From assembly GCF_052180255.1 (NCBI RefSeq), contig NZ_CP197466.1, positions 2,480,001 through 2,544,000 on the forward strand: 64,000 nucleotides of DNA, written 5' to 3'. Within the stretch, counting starts at the first letter, position 1; the number at the start of each line of letters is the position of its first letter. A program made the position numbers and the translations under genes. This document shows positions 23,237 through 32,060 of this stretch, in pieces. The notes under the pieces were generated by a model that saw nothing but the letters and a program-made list of their open reading frames with translations, was not told the origin of the DNA and made no database searches. This DNA comes from Paenibacillus_AM sp052180255 (GTDB lineage: Bacteria > Bacillota > Bacilli > Paenibacillales > NBRC-103111).

Positions 23237-23701
23237 TTATGAATTAGCAGGTTGAACCGCACATTTACGAATAAGCGATACTTGACCTCCATGCAATCCA
23301 GCATGATACAGAACACGACCTAACGCTTCGCGCGGTGTTGAAGATCCAATTGGTGAAGATACAGGCTCATCCCACGCTGCTTCAGGCAGTTCCTTCATCG
23401 CTGATGATAAATAGAGATCCGCCGCTTCAAGGAAAGTAAGCAATTCCTGAACATTCCCATATGCATGACCTCCTTTATCTGGCTCAGTCGTCAAGTAAGT
23501 AACATCCTCTGGGGCTTTTTTGTTAAAAAACCACTCCGCAAACATATACTCAACCTCTGCATTATGTCTTAGAATATAGCCGATAGATAAAGTCTCAGGC
23601 GAAAGGCGCAACTGCAGTTCCTCTTCCTTGATGGATTGCATCGATTTCTGAAAACGATCCCTTACTGTTCGCCATACTGGATATACCGCTTCAAAAGACA
23701 T
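23237..23701 (-). CDS. DinB-superfamily protein
   Basis: Four-helix-bundle DinB/YfiT-like protein of about 154 residues. The metal-binding His pattern is suggested by ILRHNAEVEYMFAEWFF (about 43-59) and VLYHAGLHGGQVSLIR (about 130-145), the family HxxxHxGQ motif. Members bind a divalent metal and often act as thiol-dependent transferases; substrate unknown. Start chosen at 23701, with GGAGG about 11 bases upstream, rather than the ATG at 23719. It directly follows the HugZ-like gene in the heme operon. Confidence 0.85.
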   Translation of the reverse strand: MSFEAVYPVWRTVRDRFQKSMQSIKEEELQLRLSPETLSIGYILRHNAEVEYMFAEWFFNKKAPEDVTYLTTEPDKGGHAYGNVQELLTFLEAADLYLSSAMKELPEAAWDEPVSSPIGSSTPREALGRVLYHAGLHGGQVSLIRKCAVQPANS

Positions 23702-23727
23702 CGTAATACCCACCTCCATTTTTTACC

Positions 23728-24225
23728 TTACTTATCTTTGCGATCTACAACAACGTGTTCGAATTTCTCACCTGTGATGTCCACATCGAACGCTTGACCA
23801 AAGCCTACAACAAAGCGTCCTGTAAGTGGAGTTAACTTGAACAAGGAGAAATCAAGTCCACGCAGCATATTCATCATTTTGTCGCTGAATTTCGCGTTAA
23901 ATTTTTCGAAAACCTCTTCGTTCCCTTCATTTCCTAGGTTCTCTGTTGCACACGCATAACGAGCGCGCTCACGAGCAAATGCATTCGGAGTCTCCGATTC
24001 GTCAGCGATCATCATCACATGAACACGATCATTTTCTTCTACATAGCGGAAATGATCGGAAATTTTACTGATGTAAATATATAGATGGCCATCTAAATGA
24101 ACAAATGGCGCGTAGCTGATAAAAGGAGCTCCTTCTTCATCCAAGCTGCTGATCATAAGTGTCTTGCGGCTTTCCATGAATGCTTGGAATTTTACTTTCA
24201 TTGTTGCTGTGTCGATTGGTTTCAT
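23728..24225 (-). CDS. HugZ-family heme utilization protein (split-barrel fold)
   Basis: Pyridoxamine phosphate oxidase-like split-barrel protein of 165 residues. LMISSLDEEGAPFISYAPFV (about 23-42) is the barrel core, RERARYACAT (about 85-94) follows, and GRFVVGFGQAFDVD (about 136-149) is the C-terminal block characteristic of HugZ heme-degrading proteins. It is encoded 15 bp after the ABC ATPase of a Fur-box-controlled transporter, so it probably handles or breaks down imported heme. Heme-ligand His residues of classical HugZ cannot be fixed by eye. Confidence 0.82.
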   Translation of the reverse strand: MKPIDTATMKVKFQAFMESRKTLMISSLDEEGAPFISYAPFVHLDGHLYIYISKISDHFRYVEENDRVHVMMIADESETPNAFARERARYACATENLGNEGNEEVFEKFNAKFSDKMMNMLRGLDFSLFKLTPLTGRFVVGFGQAFDVDITGEKFEHVVVDRKDK

Positions 24226-24240
24226 TGCTATTCCCCCTAG

Positions 24241-25038
24241 TTAATTAGCTTGAGCTTTACGAAGTGGATGAATGCGAGGCGATTCAGAGCCATGAATGTA
24301 CGCTACTTCCGCTTCCACCCCATACACATCTCGAATCATATCATGTGTGAGTACATCGCTTGGTTTACCAGATAAAGCTACTTGGCCATTGCGAATCACA
24401 CAGATGCGATCACTGTACGTACTAGCTTGATTAAGATCATGAAGAACCATAATAACAGTAATCCCTAACTCTTTATTAAGTGTACGCACAAGCTCAAGTA
24501 CTTCTAATTGATGTGCGATATCCAAATAAGTTGTCGGTTCATCGAGTAAGAGCACCTTAGGACGTTGTGCTAATGCCATAGCGATCCAAGCGCGTTGTCC
24601 TTCTCCACCTGATAATGATTTGACGAGACGTTTTCGATAAGTAGAAAGCCCTGTCTGTTCAATTGCCCAGTCGATAATTTCATAGTCACTGCTGGATAGA
24701 CGTTCGTACCATTTTTTATGAGGAAAACGACCGTAAGAGACAAGCTCCTCGACCGTCATGTCTGCAGGAGTCTGATTCGATTGGCATAAAATGCACATCA
24801 TTTGTGAAATGCGCTTTGTATGCATAGACTGCAATTCTTGTCCTGCGATACATACACGACCACTTTCACATGGAATCATACGAGATATACCTTTAAGCAA
24901 AGTTGATTTACCCGAACCGTTAGGTCCGATGATGGAGACAATCTCTCCTTCTTCCACTTGTAGGGTGACATTCTTTACGATTGTGTTACCGTCATAACTA
25001 ATCGTTAAGTCAATGGCTTGTAGCATTTTACACATCAC
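24241..25038 (-). CDS. Heme/siderophore ABC transporter ATP-binding protein
   Basis: FecE/HmuV-type ATPase of 265 residues. The Walker A is GPNGSGKSTLL (about 38-48), with signature LSGGEGQRAWIAMAL (about 141-155), Walker B VLLLDEPTTYLD (about 161-172) and the switch His in MVLHDLNQ (about 196-203). The frame overlaps the permease gene by 11 bp. It powers uptake of iron compound across the membrane with the permease and lipoprotein of the same operon. Confidence 0.93.
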   Translation of the reverse strand: MMCKMLQAIDLTISYDGNTIVKNVTLQVEEGEIVSIIGPNGSGKSTLLKGISRMIPCESGRVCIAGQELQSMHTKRISQMMCILCQSNQTPADMTVEELVSYGRFPHKKWYERLSSSDYEIIDWAIEQTGLSTYRKRLVKSLSGGEGQRAWIAMALAQRPKVLLLDEPTTYLDIAHQLEVLELVRTLNKELGITVIMVLHDLNQASTYSDRICVIRNGQVALSGKPSDVLTHDMIRDVYGVEAEVAYIHGSESPRIHPLRKAQAN

Positions 25039-26017
25039 CTTTTCTCATGAGATATAAAAAGTAAGGTCCTCCCGCAACAGCCATCACAATACCAGCAGGA
25101 ATATCAAGTGGAGCGAAGAATGTTCTTCCAATCGTATCCGCTACGAGAAGCACAAGTGCTCCGAGCCCAATACTCATCGGCAATAACTGCTTGTAATCAG
25201 ATCCTACAAACATACGAGCCATATGCGGTACAACCAATCCAACAAAGCCAATCATCCCTACAGTGGAAACAGATACAGCAGCTAAATATACCGCAATAAA
25301 AGACAGAATAATACGAATGCGATTAATATTTTCACCTAGATTAAGTGCAGCTTGTTCGCCTAATCGCAAGATATTGGCTTGACGAATACAAAAGATCGCA
25401 GCGATCCATCCAATAATCGAGTACGGCAGCATGACGCTCACATCGCCCATACCCTTTCCCGACATACTACCGTTCAGCCATTGCAAGGCACCTGGAAGTT
25501 TATCGCTGTAAAGAAGAGATAGTAATCCAACGATACCTCCAACTACGGAGTTCACAGCGATACCTGACAAAATGACACGTACCGGTGTGATGCCTCTGTT
25601 CTTCCAAGCTAACGCATATACCATGATGGCCGCCACACTTCCACCAACAATTGCAGCAATAGGTATGAATGAAGTATACGCTGGTGCTGCTAGTAAAATG
25701 AACAATACCGCAACAGAAGCACCGCCCGACACCCCTGTTAATCCAGGGTCAGCAAGTGGATTGTGCATGACCGCCTGTAGTAAAGCGCCTGAAATGGCTA
25801 GATTCGCACCAATTACAACAGCAAGTGATACCCTAGGAATCCGAATATCCCATAGAATGGTATCTGATACTTCCCCGCCGTTACCGAACAAGGCTTGAAT
25901 AATTTCAATTGGAGAAAACCGTACACTGCCTAGTCCAATCGATAAAATAATAGCAACGATAAGCAGGATGAATGTTATGCCAATCGTAATTCCTTTATTC
26001 CTACTCTGTGCTAGCAT
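25028..26017 (-). CDS. FecCD-family ABC transporter permease
   Basis: Iron/heme/B12-type permease of 329 residues with about 9-10 hydrophobic segments. Family motifs are AISGALLQAVMHNPLADPG (about 78-96), VSGGASVAVLF (about 100-110), GMIGFVGLVVPHMARM (about 252-267) and the final IPAGIVMAVAGGPYFLYLM (about 306-324). It forms the translocation channel. Confidence 0.95.
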   Translation of the reverse strand: MLAQSRNKGITIGITFILLIVAIILSIGLGSVRFSPIEIIQALFGNGGEVSDTILWDIRIPRVSLAVVIGANLAISGALLQAVMHNPLADPGLTGVSGGASVAVLFILLAAPAYTSFIPIAAIVGGSVAAIMVYALAWKNRGITPVRVILSGIAVNSVVGGIVGLLSLLYSDKLPGALQWLNGSMSGKGMGDVSVMLPYSIIGWIAAIFCIRQANILRLGEQAALNLGENINRIRIILSFIAVYLAAVSVSTVGMIGFVGLVVPHMARMFVGSDYKQLLPMSIGLGALVLLVADTIGRTFFAPLDIPAGIVMAVAGGPYFLYLMRKGDV

Positions 26018-26068
26018 CTGTCTTCCCCCTATTGACTATGAACAATGAACGGATGCATTGAACTCTCA

Positions 26069-27061
26069 TTATTGATACAAGAAATTAAACATTTGTTTGT
26101 ATGCATCCCCTGCTTTAGCAATAGATGCAACTCCGAACAAGTTATAATCAAGTGCTTTTACTTTGCCATTCTTAAAGGCATTAAGTTTATCCCAAGCACC
26201 GTTTTTCTTCACATCAGCTTCGAACTTCTTAATTGCTGTATCGGGATCACCATGTGCCACTAGTAAAATAACATCTGGATTAGCCGCAACCACATTTTCC
26301 ATATTTAGAGCAACGTAAGTTTCCTTAGACTTCAGCACTTCGGAGACAATGTTTGTCGCATGCAGCTTTTTCGCTATACTGCCTGCAAATGTACTCTCAT
26401 TCATCATCATGAACGATTCTGCAGAGCCGAATAGGAACATCACTTTCGGTGATTGTTTTCCTTTGGACTGTTCTTCACTTGCAGCTTCTTGTTCAGCAAG
26501 CTTAGCTAGGAAATCATTTGCTTCTTTTTCTTTCTTATAAACGCGACTTAGAACGACTGTTGATAATTTTAACTCTTCAAGTGAATCGGAAGGTAAGTAT
26601 GCTGTTTTTAATGAAGCAGGTTTAAATTGTTTCTCTAGGCTATCTTTAATGGATGCAGGTCCAATTACGATATCAGGCTGTAAGCTTGTTACTTTCTCAA
26701 TATCGGGCTTTAGAGCAGAACCGACTTTCGTAATCTCTTTGAATGCTTCAGGTAATGCAACAGTTGAAGTTGGGACACCTACAGGTTTCACACCAAGTAC
26801 GTTTAACACTTCGGATAATGAAACAGAGACTGGAATGACTTTATTAGGAGTCTGCCCACCAAATTGTGCAAGTAGAGCAGTAGCTTTTTCTTCATCAATT
26901 TTAACTGCAGGTGCTTGTGTCGCAACTGGAGTCGCTGCAGGTGTTGCTGTTCCTGCTACCTCTTTTACATTTGAAGCAGCCTCTTGTTTACCACAGCCCA
27001 CTGCTAAAGTTAACATCATTGCACTTGCTAGTATTCCACTCGTTCTAAGTATTCGTTTCAT
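26069..27061 (-). CDS. Heme-type ABC transporter substrate-binding lipoprotein (IsdE-like)
   Basis: Lipoprotein of 330 residues. Signal peptide residues 1-22 end in the lipobox LAVGC, with Cys 23 lipidated. An Ala/Thr/Pro linker (about 38-52) precedes the class III binding domain, with PDIVIGPASIKDSLEKQF-type block (about 129-146) and NPDVILLVAHGDPD (about 258-271). The VPTSTVALPEAFKEI segment (about 96-110) resembles IsdE-type heme receptors. The gene is first in the operon, 36 bp after a perfect 7-1-7 Fur box, so expression should rise in iron starvation. Heme as ligand is inferred from this resemblance and from the HugZ-like neighbour. Confidence 0.88.
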   Translation of the reverse strand: MKRILRTSGILASAMMLTLAVGCGKQEAASNVKEVAGTATPAATPVATQAPAVKIDEEKATALLAQFGGQTPNKVIPVSVSLSEVLNVLGVKPVGVPTSTVALPEAFKEITKVGSALKPDIEKVTSLQPDIVIGPASIKDSLEKQFKPASLKTAYLPSDSLEELKLSTVVLSRVYKKEKEANDFLAKLAEQEAASEEQSKGKQSPKVMFLFGSAESFMMMNESTFAGSIAKKLHATNIVSEVLKSKETYVALNMENVVAANPDVILLVAHGDPDTAIKKFEADVKKNGAWDKLNAFKNGKVKALDYNLFGVASIAKAGDAYKQMFNFLYQ

Positions 27062-27096
27062 TGTGTAGGAACGCTCCTCTAAAATTTAATTGAGAT

Positions 27097-27111
27097 TGAT
27101 AATTATTATCA
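27097..27111 (-). promoter_or_regulatory. Fur box of the heme uptake operon
   Basis: TGATAATTATTATCA is a perfect 7-1-7 Fur-family palindrome placed just downstream of the promoter -10 box. Confidence 0.9.
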
Positions 27112-27120
27112 TTACGGTGT

Positions 27121-27150
27121 ATGTTAACATACGAAGGTGAAATTTGACAA
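27121..27150 (-). promoter_or_regulatory. Promoter of the heme uptake operon
   Basis: Minus strand TTGTCA (27150-27145), 18-bp spacer, TAACAT (27126-27121). The Fur box begins 10 bp downstream, so Fur binding would block transcription. Confidence 0.6.
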
Positions 27151-27181
27151 TATGTTTGTTAAATTATTTATTGAAAAATAA

Positions 27182-27213
27182 AAGAAGCTCTGGATTACAT
27201 CCAAGCTTCTTTT
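27182..27213 (-). terminator. Intrinsic terminator after the S51-GNAT fusion gene
   Basis: Minus strand AGAAGCT-TGGAT-loop-ATCCA-GAGCTTCT, then TTTATTTTT. Confidence 0.75.
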
Positions 27214-27219
27214 GCTTGA

Positions 27220-28434
27220 TCATAATTTTTTATAATAATAAACCGTTGCTTGGTACTCCCCGTTATCTGAAATGACATACTCTGGAATCCGGCCTACTTC
27301 AACGAATCCATTTGATTGATAGAGCTTATTGGATGGATCACCTTCACGCGTATCGAGTATGAGGAGACTCCTTTTCTCTTCCTTTGCCTTGTGTTCCATC
27401 GTATCCAGAAGCTGCTGTGCGATTCCTTTCCTACGATGAGAGGGATGCACCATTAGTTTAGCTACTTCTGCACGATGAGGAGCGTTCTTTTTCAAAGCAA
27501 GATGCAATTGAATCGTTCCGACTATGTGATCGCACTCATTCTTCGCGATCCAAAGTTTAACACCTGCCTGCATCATATTCTGCCAATATGTTCTTGCTTC
27601 ATCCCTTGCAAGTGGGGGCAAAAAGCCAATTGAAGCACCATTATCTACAACTTGGACGAGGAGTTCAGATAAGTCATCAAGTAATTTCGTATCTTGTTTG
27701 GGATCAAATATAATAATTTCTTCAATTGTGATTCCTAACCGTTGCAATTTCCCGGTCGCTTTTAAACCATCCTCCAACCCGTCATTCGCAATCGTATACA
27801 CCCCATACCCTTCCATCGCCTCCGTACTTTCAAGCTGCCCGTTAAGCAGATACACGCACGAACATTCATCAATACCATAATTAGCTTTGCTCTGGCATGT
27901 TTGAACAGCCAGTCTAAGGTGACTTTCGTCTTCCCATTGTGAAAAATGGACAGCGAGCACCATATCCTCTACGAGGCCAATTCCTTTTCTAAGTTGAAAC
28001 TGCTCTTTGTCGTTATCCTTTGCCGAAATCACACATTGTGCTGGACTAATCAAGGCACCTGCTGAAAACCCGGCAACAGGAATTCCCTGCTCATACGCTG
28101 CCTTTATCGCGCCGCCAATCGGTGTGTCCACAATATAATCTGCATATAAGTTCGTGTCCCCGCCACCAATTATGATGCCTGAGCATTGTTTAACATGATG
28201 AATAACTTTGTCTATCGGTGTTATTGGCAGTGGAAGAAACTTGAATTGTTCCACTCCATACTTCTCTAATTGCTCTGTATAACGTGACTGATAATCCTCC
28301 CAACCTTCCCTCCATACTATTAAAACCACTACTGGGGCATTTCGACGAGATGTTAATTCTGCGAACGTACCCGCAAGCTTTGGTGTAAATGGAGGCCCAC
28401 CTCCGATTAAAAATAAATGTTTATTCATGTTCAT
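27220..28434 (-). CDS. Peptidase S51-like domain fused to GNAT acetyltransferase
   Basis: Two-domain protein of 404 residues. Residues 1 to about 215 form a class-I glutamine-amidotransferase-like S51 peptidase/cyanophycinase fold, with IIIGGGDTNLYADY (about 86-99) and the nucleophile elbow VAGFSAGALISP (about 119-130). Residues about 240-404 form a GNAT domain with AEVAKLMVHPSHRRKGIAQQ (about 324-343) and LYQSNGFVEVG (about 374-384). The Ser elbow is intact; acidic and His partners are likely in AVHFSQWEDE. The ribosome binding site region before the ATG is GGAG, 4-8 bases upstream. The combined function is unknown; the acetyltransferase could act on a product of the hydrolase. Confidence 0.85.
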   Translation of the reverse strand: MNMNKHLFLIGGGPPFTPKLAGTFAELTSRRNAPVVVLIVWREGWEDYQSRYTEQLEKYGVEQFKFLPLPITPIDKVIHHVKQCSGIIIGGGDTNLYADYIVDTPIGGAIKAAYEQGIPVAGFSAGALISPAQCVISAKDNDKEQFQLRKGIGLVEDMVLAVHFSQWEDESHLRLAVQTCQSKANYGIDECSCVYLLNGQLESTEAMEGYGVYTIANDGLEDGLKATGKLQRLGITIEEIIIFDPKQDTKLLDDLSELLVQVVDNGASIGFLPPLARDEARTYWQNMMQAGVKLWIAKNECDHIVGTIQLHLALKKNAPHRAEVAKLMVHPSHRRKGIAQQLLDTMEHKAKEEKRSLLILDTREGDPSNKLYQSNGFVEVGRIPEYVISDNGEYQATVYYYKKL

Positions 28435-28541
28435 CTACTCCTTTCACAAGATGTCTGAATTTTTATATCATTGCATTTTATCATTGGCATAGGATTAAAG
28501 AAAGATATCTGGAATTATTTATATTGAAAGGAGATGACAAC

Positions 28542-28955
28542 GTGGAAGCTTCAGCTACCAAAACGATTCTCGATGCAATAACAGCATCCTTTTTCCAAGT
28601 GTTTACGAATAAAGATGGAGTCAAGCCCAATGTAAATCTGATCCACGAGCTATTTATTCCAAGCGGTATAATCATCAGAAATACAGACTCTACCCCTGAA
28701 GTTTACACCCTGCAGCAGTTTATCGAACCCCGAGAGAAGCTATTAAATGACGGATCGTTAATTGATTTTGAAGAAAAGGAACTATCTGAACGAACCGAGA
28801 TTTTTGGTCAAATCGCACATCGGTTTAGCCTTTATGAAAAATCCGGTATGCGCCAAGGCGTTTATTTTCATTCAAAAGGCATGAAGAGTATTCAATTCAT
28901 CCACACGCAAGATGGATGGAAGATCAATTCTTTAACATGGGATGATGAGAAGTAA
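28542..28955 (+). CDS. NTF2-like (DUF4440-type) protein
   Basis: Small protein of about 137 residues with an SnoaL/NTF2-like cone fold. It has an N-terminal helix pair (TKTILDAITASFFQVF), mid-segment FIPSGIIIRN and the C-terminal strands MKSIQFIHTQDGWKINSLTW, typical of DUF4440 proteins. The GTG at 28542 with AAAGGAG 7-8 bases upstream is preferred over a 51-residue upstream extension that overlaps the divergent gene's leader. Function unknown; it is probably co-transcribed with the following acetyltransferase gene. Confidence 0.8.
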   Translation: MEASATKTILDAITASFFQVFTNKDGVKPNVNLIHELFIPSGIIIRNTDSTPEVYTLQQFIEPREKLLNDGSLIDFEEKELSERTEIFGQIAHRFSLYEKSGMRQGVYFHSKGMKSIQFIHTQDGWKINSLTWDDEK

Positions 28956-28991
28956 AAAACACCCTGTAATGACAATAAGGTGGTGAGTGTA

Positions 28992-29504
28992 ATGGCTATT
29001 ATCGAGACAGAACGTCTCTTGATGAGACAACTAACGACTGAGGATGCTCCGTTTATTTTTGAGTTGTTGAATGAACCATCGTGGATACAATTCATTGGCG
29101 ATAAAGGGATTCGGACGATCGAAGATGCACGCGATTATATTGTAAATGGACCTATGTCCATGTATGCTCGTGCTGGGATTGGACTATATCTGACTCTACT
29201 CAGAGAAAACCTTGTTCCAATCGGTCTATGTGGCTTGATTAAACGAGATTCACTCGAGGATGTCGATATTGGTTATGCCTTTCTTCCAAAATTTTGGGGG
29301 CAAGGATATGCCTTCGAATCTGCTTCTGGTGTACTCACCTATGGTAGAGATGTTAAGGGATTAAATCGCATTGTTGCCATTACATCGCTGGATAATGACC
29401 GTTCTGGAAACCTCCTTGAAAAGCTAGGCTTACAATTTGAGCAAATCATACCATCTACAGCAGGTGATGAGGAACTCAAACTTTATGCAATCCAATTATC
29501 ATAA
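28992..29504 (+). CDS. GNAT family N-acetyltransferase (RimJ/RimL type)
   Basis: Acetyltransferase of about 170 residues: IIETERLLMRQLTTEDAPF at the N-terminus, acetyl-CoA region DIGYAFLPKFWGQGYAFES (about 87-105), and NLLEKLGLQFEQII (about 139-152). The ATG at 28992 has AAGGTGG upstream. It sits 36 bp after the NTF2-like gene. It is not associated with a cassette recombination site and is ordinary chromosomal content. Confidence 0.88.
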   Translation: MAIIETERLLMRQLTTEDAPFIFELLNEPSWIQFIGDKGIRTIEDARDYIVNGPMSMYARAGIGLYLTLLRENLVPIGLCGLIKRDSLEDVDIGYAFLPKFWGQGYAFESASGVLTYGRDVKGLNRIVAITSLDNDRSGNLLEKLGLQFEQIIPSTAGDEELKLYAIQLS

Positions 29505-29625
29505 ACCATTCCATTTCCCGGGCAAGCGCAAAAATCGATAAGATTAGCATTTTGTTGACAGCGCTATTTTTACAAAAGATACGAAAAATATAGGAAATCA
29601 CTCGGTTATTGTTACAATACAGACA

Positions 29626-29662
29626 AAGAAGGCAATTGTCGATTTTCGATAATTGCCTTCTT
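29626..29662. terminator. Intrinsic terminator overlapping the histidine kinase stop codon
   Basis: AAGAAGGCAATTGTCGA pairs with TCGATAATTGCCTTCTT (one wobble). It separates the convergent acetyltransferase and kinase genes; the right arm contains the kinase TAA. T-runs are weak on both sides. Confidence 0.65.
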
Positions 29663-30713
29663 ATTTCCCAACATTGCCGAATTCCAGTCGCACTTGATAA
29701 TGTCCGTTATTATGGAAAAGCTGAATCCGTCCACCGTGAAGCTCCACAATATTACGCGCAATTGTGAGGCCAAGTCCCGAACCCGAGGGCATATACGTAT
29801 CTGAACGTACAGGCTCTAATCGATAAAACCTCTCGAACAGTCGCTCTTCTTGTTCCTTGGTAATCGGTTTTCCATTGTTCTCGATACTAAGTGTGACTCG
29901 ACTCCCTTGCTTATAAAGCCCCACTCGAATATCACCGGGACTGTATGAAAATTTGAGCGCGTTCATGAAAAGATTATCGATTGCTCGAACCATTTTCTCC
30001 GTATCGATCCACAGCATAATAGGTTCAGAAGCCGTTACTTTACGTAGTGAAACACCTTGTTCCTTGGCAACCGGTTCAAATTCGGACATCATTTGTTCGA
30101 GTAGACTGTTCAGATCAATTTCTTGAAAAGACAATCGCACTTCACCATATGTCAAACGTGTGTATTCGAACAAGTCATCAATTAACGTCTTTAATTGTTG
30201 GGTCTTATGAATCGCACTTTCCAAGTAACGTTCCCGCTCAGATTCATCCTGAAATGTTTGGGAGTGCAGCAAATCTAAATATCCAATAATACTTGTAAGA
30301 GGAGTGCGAAGATCATGTGACACATAGGTGATCAGCTCCATCTTCGATTGTTCCAGCTCACGTTCTCGATTCATTTGTTCCTGAAGCTGATTAGCCATAT
30401 GATTAATATTAGATGCTACAATGCCAAGCTCGTCATGTCTAAGTAAGGGTAGACGATAATCTAATTCTCCCTTAGCGATCTTCATCACCCCCTCAGCAAC
30501 GATCGATAAATATCGTACTACATGCCGTGTAAGTGCAATATAGATCAATAAAAAGCAACCAATAAATACGCCAACATTCAAGGGGATAGATATTTGATTG
30601 GGAATAAAAATGCTGATGATAAACGTTAGCATAAAGCTACTCACAACCATCCACATCATCCGAATGCGGATTTTTTTCTTCCCGCTGATGAATTCCCAAA
30701 CCTTATTTTTCAA
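29661..30713 (-). CDS. Sensor histidine kinase
   Basis: Membrane histidine kinase of 350 residues. Two transmembrane helices lie at about 19-38 and 43-65 with almost no extracellular loop. A HAMP domain follows (about 67-120), then the H-box YVSHDLRTPLTS (about 129-140), N-box DNLFMNALKFS (about 244-254) and G-box SGSGLGLTIARNIV (about 310-323). The short sensing loop suggests detection of a membrane or envelope signal. It overlaps the response-regulator gene by 11 bp and ends the lipid/envelope operon. Confidence 0.92.
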   Translation of the reverse strand: MKNKVWEFISGKKKIRIRMMWMVVSSFMLTFIISIFIPNQISIPLNVGVFIGCFLLIYIALTRHVVRYLSIVAEGVMKIAKGELDYRLPLLRHDELGIVASNINHMANQLQEQMNRERELEQSKMELITYVSHDLRTPLTSIIGYLDLLHSQTFQDESERERYLESAIHKTQQLKTLIDDLFEYTRLTYGEVRLSFQEIDLNSLLEQMMSEFEPVAKEQGVSLRKVTASEPIMLWIDTEKMVRAIDNLFMNALKFSYSPGDIRVGLYKQGSRVTLSIENNGKPITKEQEERLFERFYRLEPVRSDTYMPSGSGLGLTIARNIVELHGGRIQLFHNNGHYQVRLEFGNVGK

Positions 30714-31398
30714 TCTTATACCCTACCCCCCACACGGTTTTAATGTAATGAGGCTCTCTAGGATTAATTTCAATCTTCTCTCGAATATTACGAATATGAA
30801 CCATAATCGTATTCTCAGAGTAATAAGAGGAAGGGTCTTTCCACACTTTTCGATAAATTTTATCGATATTAAATACTTGCCCACGATGCGTAGCTAACAG
30901 TTCTAGAATAGAAAATTCGATAGGTGTCAGCGCGACTTCTTGACCTCGAACGGTTACTTTATGTTGGTCTATTGAAAGGGCTAGATCATCAATGCAAATT
31001 TCGGAGTTATCTGTGGTTGAATGAGAGGTAACGTAATTTTGCCGCCTAAGCTGTGCTTTAACTCTGGCTATTAATTCGAGTGGATTAAACGGTTTTGTCA
31101 CATAATCGTCTGCACCTGTTGATAATCCTGTAATTTTATCTAAGTATTCCTGTTTGGCGGAGAGCATAATAATCGGCGTATTCGATTGTTCCCTTATTTT
31201 CAGACAAGCTTTAATTCCATCTAAATTCGGCATCATAATATCAAGGATGATCAAGTTTATTTTTTCATTCTGAAGAACTTGTAAGGTTTCAAGCCCATCA
31301 GCAGCTTCGAGTACCTGATAGCCTTCGTTACGCAAATAAATATGCAGAATATTCCGAATTTCTCGGTCATCATCGGCAACTAATATCGTATTATTCAT
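30703..31398 (-). CDS. OmpR-family response regulator
   Basis: Response regulator of 231 residues. The receiver domain has DDD acidic pocket (about 9-11), the phosphoacceptor Asp in LIILDIMMPNLDG (about 50-62), Ser in IIMLSAKQ and Lys in DDYVTKPFNP (about 99-108). The C-terminal winged helix covers about 130-230 (ALTPIEFSILELL). It overlaps genes on both sides by a few bases, so it is translated with them. Confidence 0.94.
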   Translation of the reverse strand: MNNTILVADDDREIRNILHIYLRNEGYQVLEAADGLETLQVLQNEKINLIILDIMMPNLDGIKACLKIREQSNTPIIMLSAKQEYLDKITGLSTGADDYVTKPFNPLELIARVKAQLRRQNYVTSHSTTDNSEICIDDLALSIDQHKVTVRGQEVALTPIEFSILELLATHRGQVFNIDKIYRKVWKDPSSYYSENTIMVHIRNIREKIEINPREPHYIKTVWGVGYKIEK

Positions 31399-32060
31399 CC
31401 ATTACTCCCTCCCTGCTGGAATTTCTGTCGTTGATACCAGTAACGTACGACGAAGATAACCATAACCACAAGTGGTATCCATAACAATCTTATTCCGTAA
31501 TTATATACCAGTTCACCCACTTCTTGAACATGATTCCCTACAAAACGTCCTACAATAAAATAAGCGAGTGTCCAAACAAATCCGGTCGTGTAAGAAAACA
31601 GCGCATAGCGCCGAAAACTCATTTTCTGCAAGCCAACCAAGTAAGGCATTAGATGTCTGATGATCGGAAAAAAATAGCTGATGCACAGTGCATAACTTCC
31701 ATATTTTTCTCCCAATCTTTCAGCGAAGTAGATATACCGCCCCATTTTCTTTTTCCGTCGTAACTTCAGCAAGACTTTTGCACCCAAAAATCGACCCAGT
31801 CCATATCCAAGCGATAATCCAGAAATCACACCTAAGTAAGTGAGTAAGAAAGCAGGGACAACATGCAGTAGCCCACTACTTGTAAGCGCGCCCCCCGTCA
31901 ACACGACGACCTCATCAGGAATTGGCATTCCTACAATACCAAGCCACAAGAACAGGAATAATGCCGCATAACCGAACTGCTCGATTCCAGATACGAGCGC
32001 GTCATAATTCAACCTTCGTCCCTCCTCTAACAGCCAGTTGCTTACGTAAAATTTGTTCAT
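31395..32060 (-). CDS. DedA/SNARE-associated family membrane protein
   Basis: DedA-family polytopic protein of 221 residues with about 4-6 hydrophobic segments. The family motif is seen in GLSLGYGLGRFLGAKVLLK (about 82-100) and YFFPIIRHLMPYLVGLQKMS (about 129-148), the [F/Y]xRxxP-like stretch. Recent work on this family ties it to undecaprenyl-phosphate or phospholipid recycling across the membrane. The frame overlaps the PAP2 gene by 59 bp in another frame, so the true start may be slightly downstream (for example at the GTG/ATG codons near residue 17-25). Confidence 0.88.
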   Translation of the reverse strand: MNKFYVSNWLLEEGRRLNYDALVSGIEQFGYAALFLFLWLGIVGMPIPDEVVVLTGGALTSSGLLHVVPAFLLTYLGVISGLSLGYGLGRFLGAKVLLKLRRKKKMGRYIYFAERLGEKYGSYALCISYFFPIIRHLMPYLVGLQKMSFRRYALFSYTTGFVWTLAYFIVGRFVGNHVQEVGELVYNYGIRLLWIPLVVMVIFVVRYWYQRQKFQQGGSNG

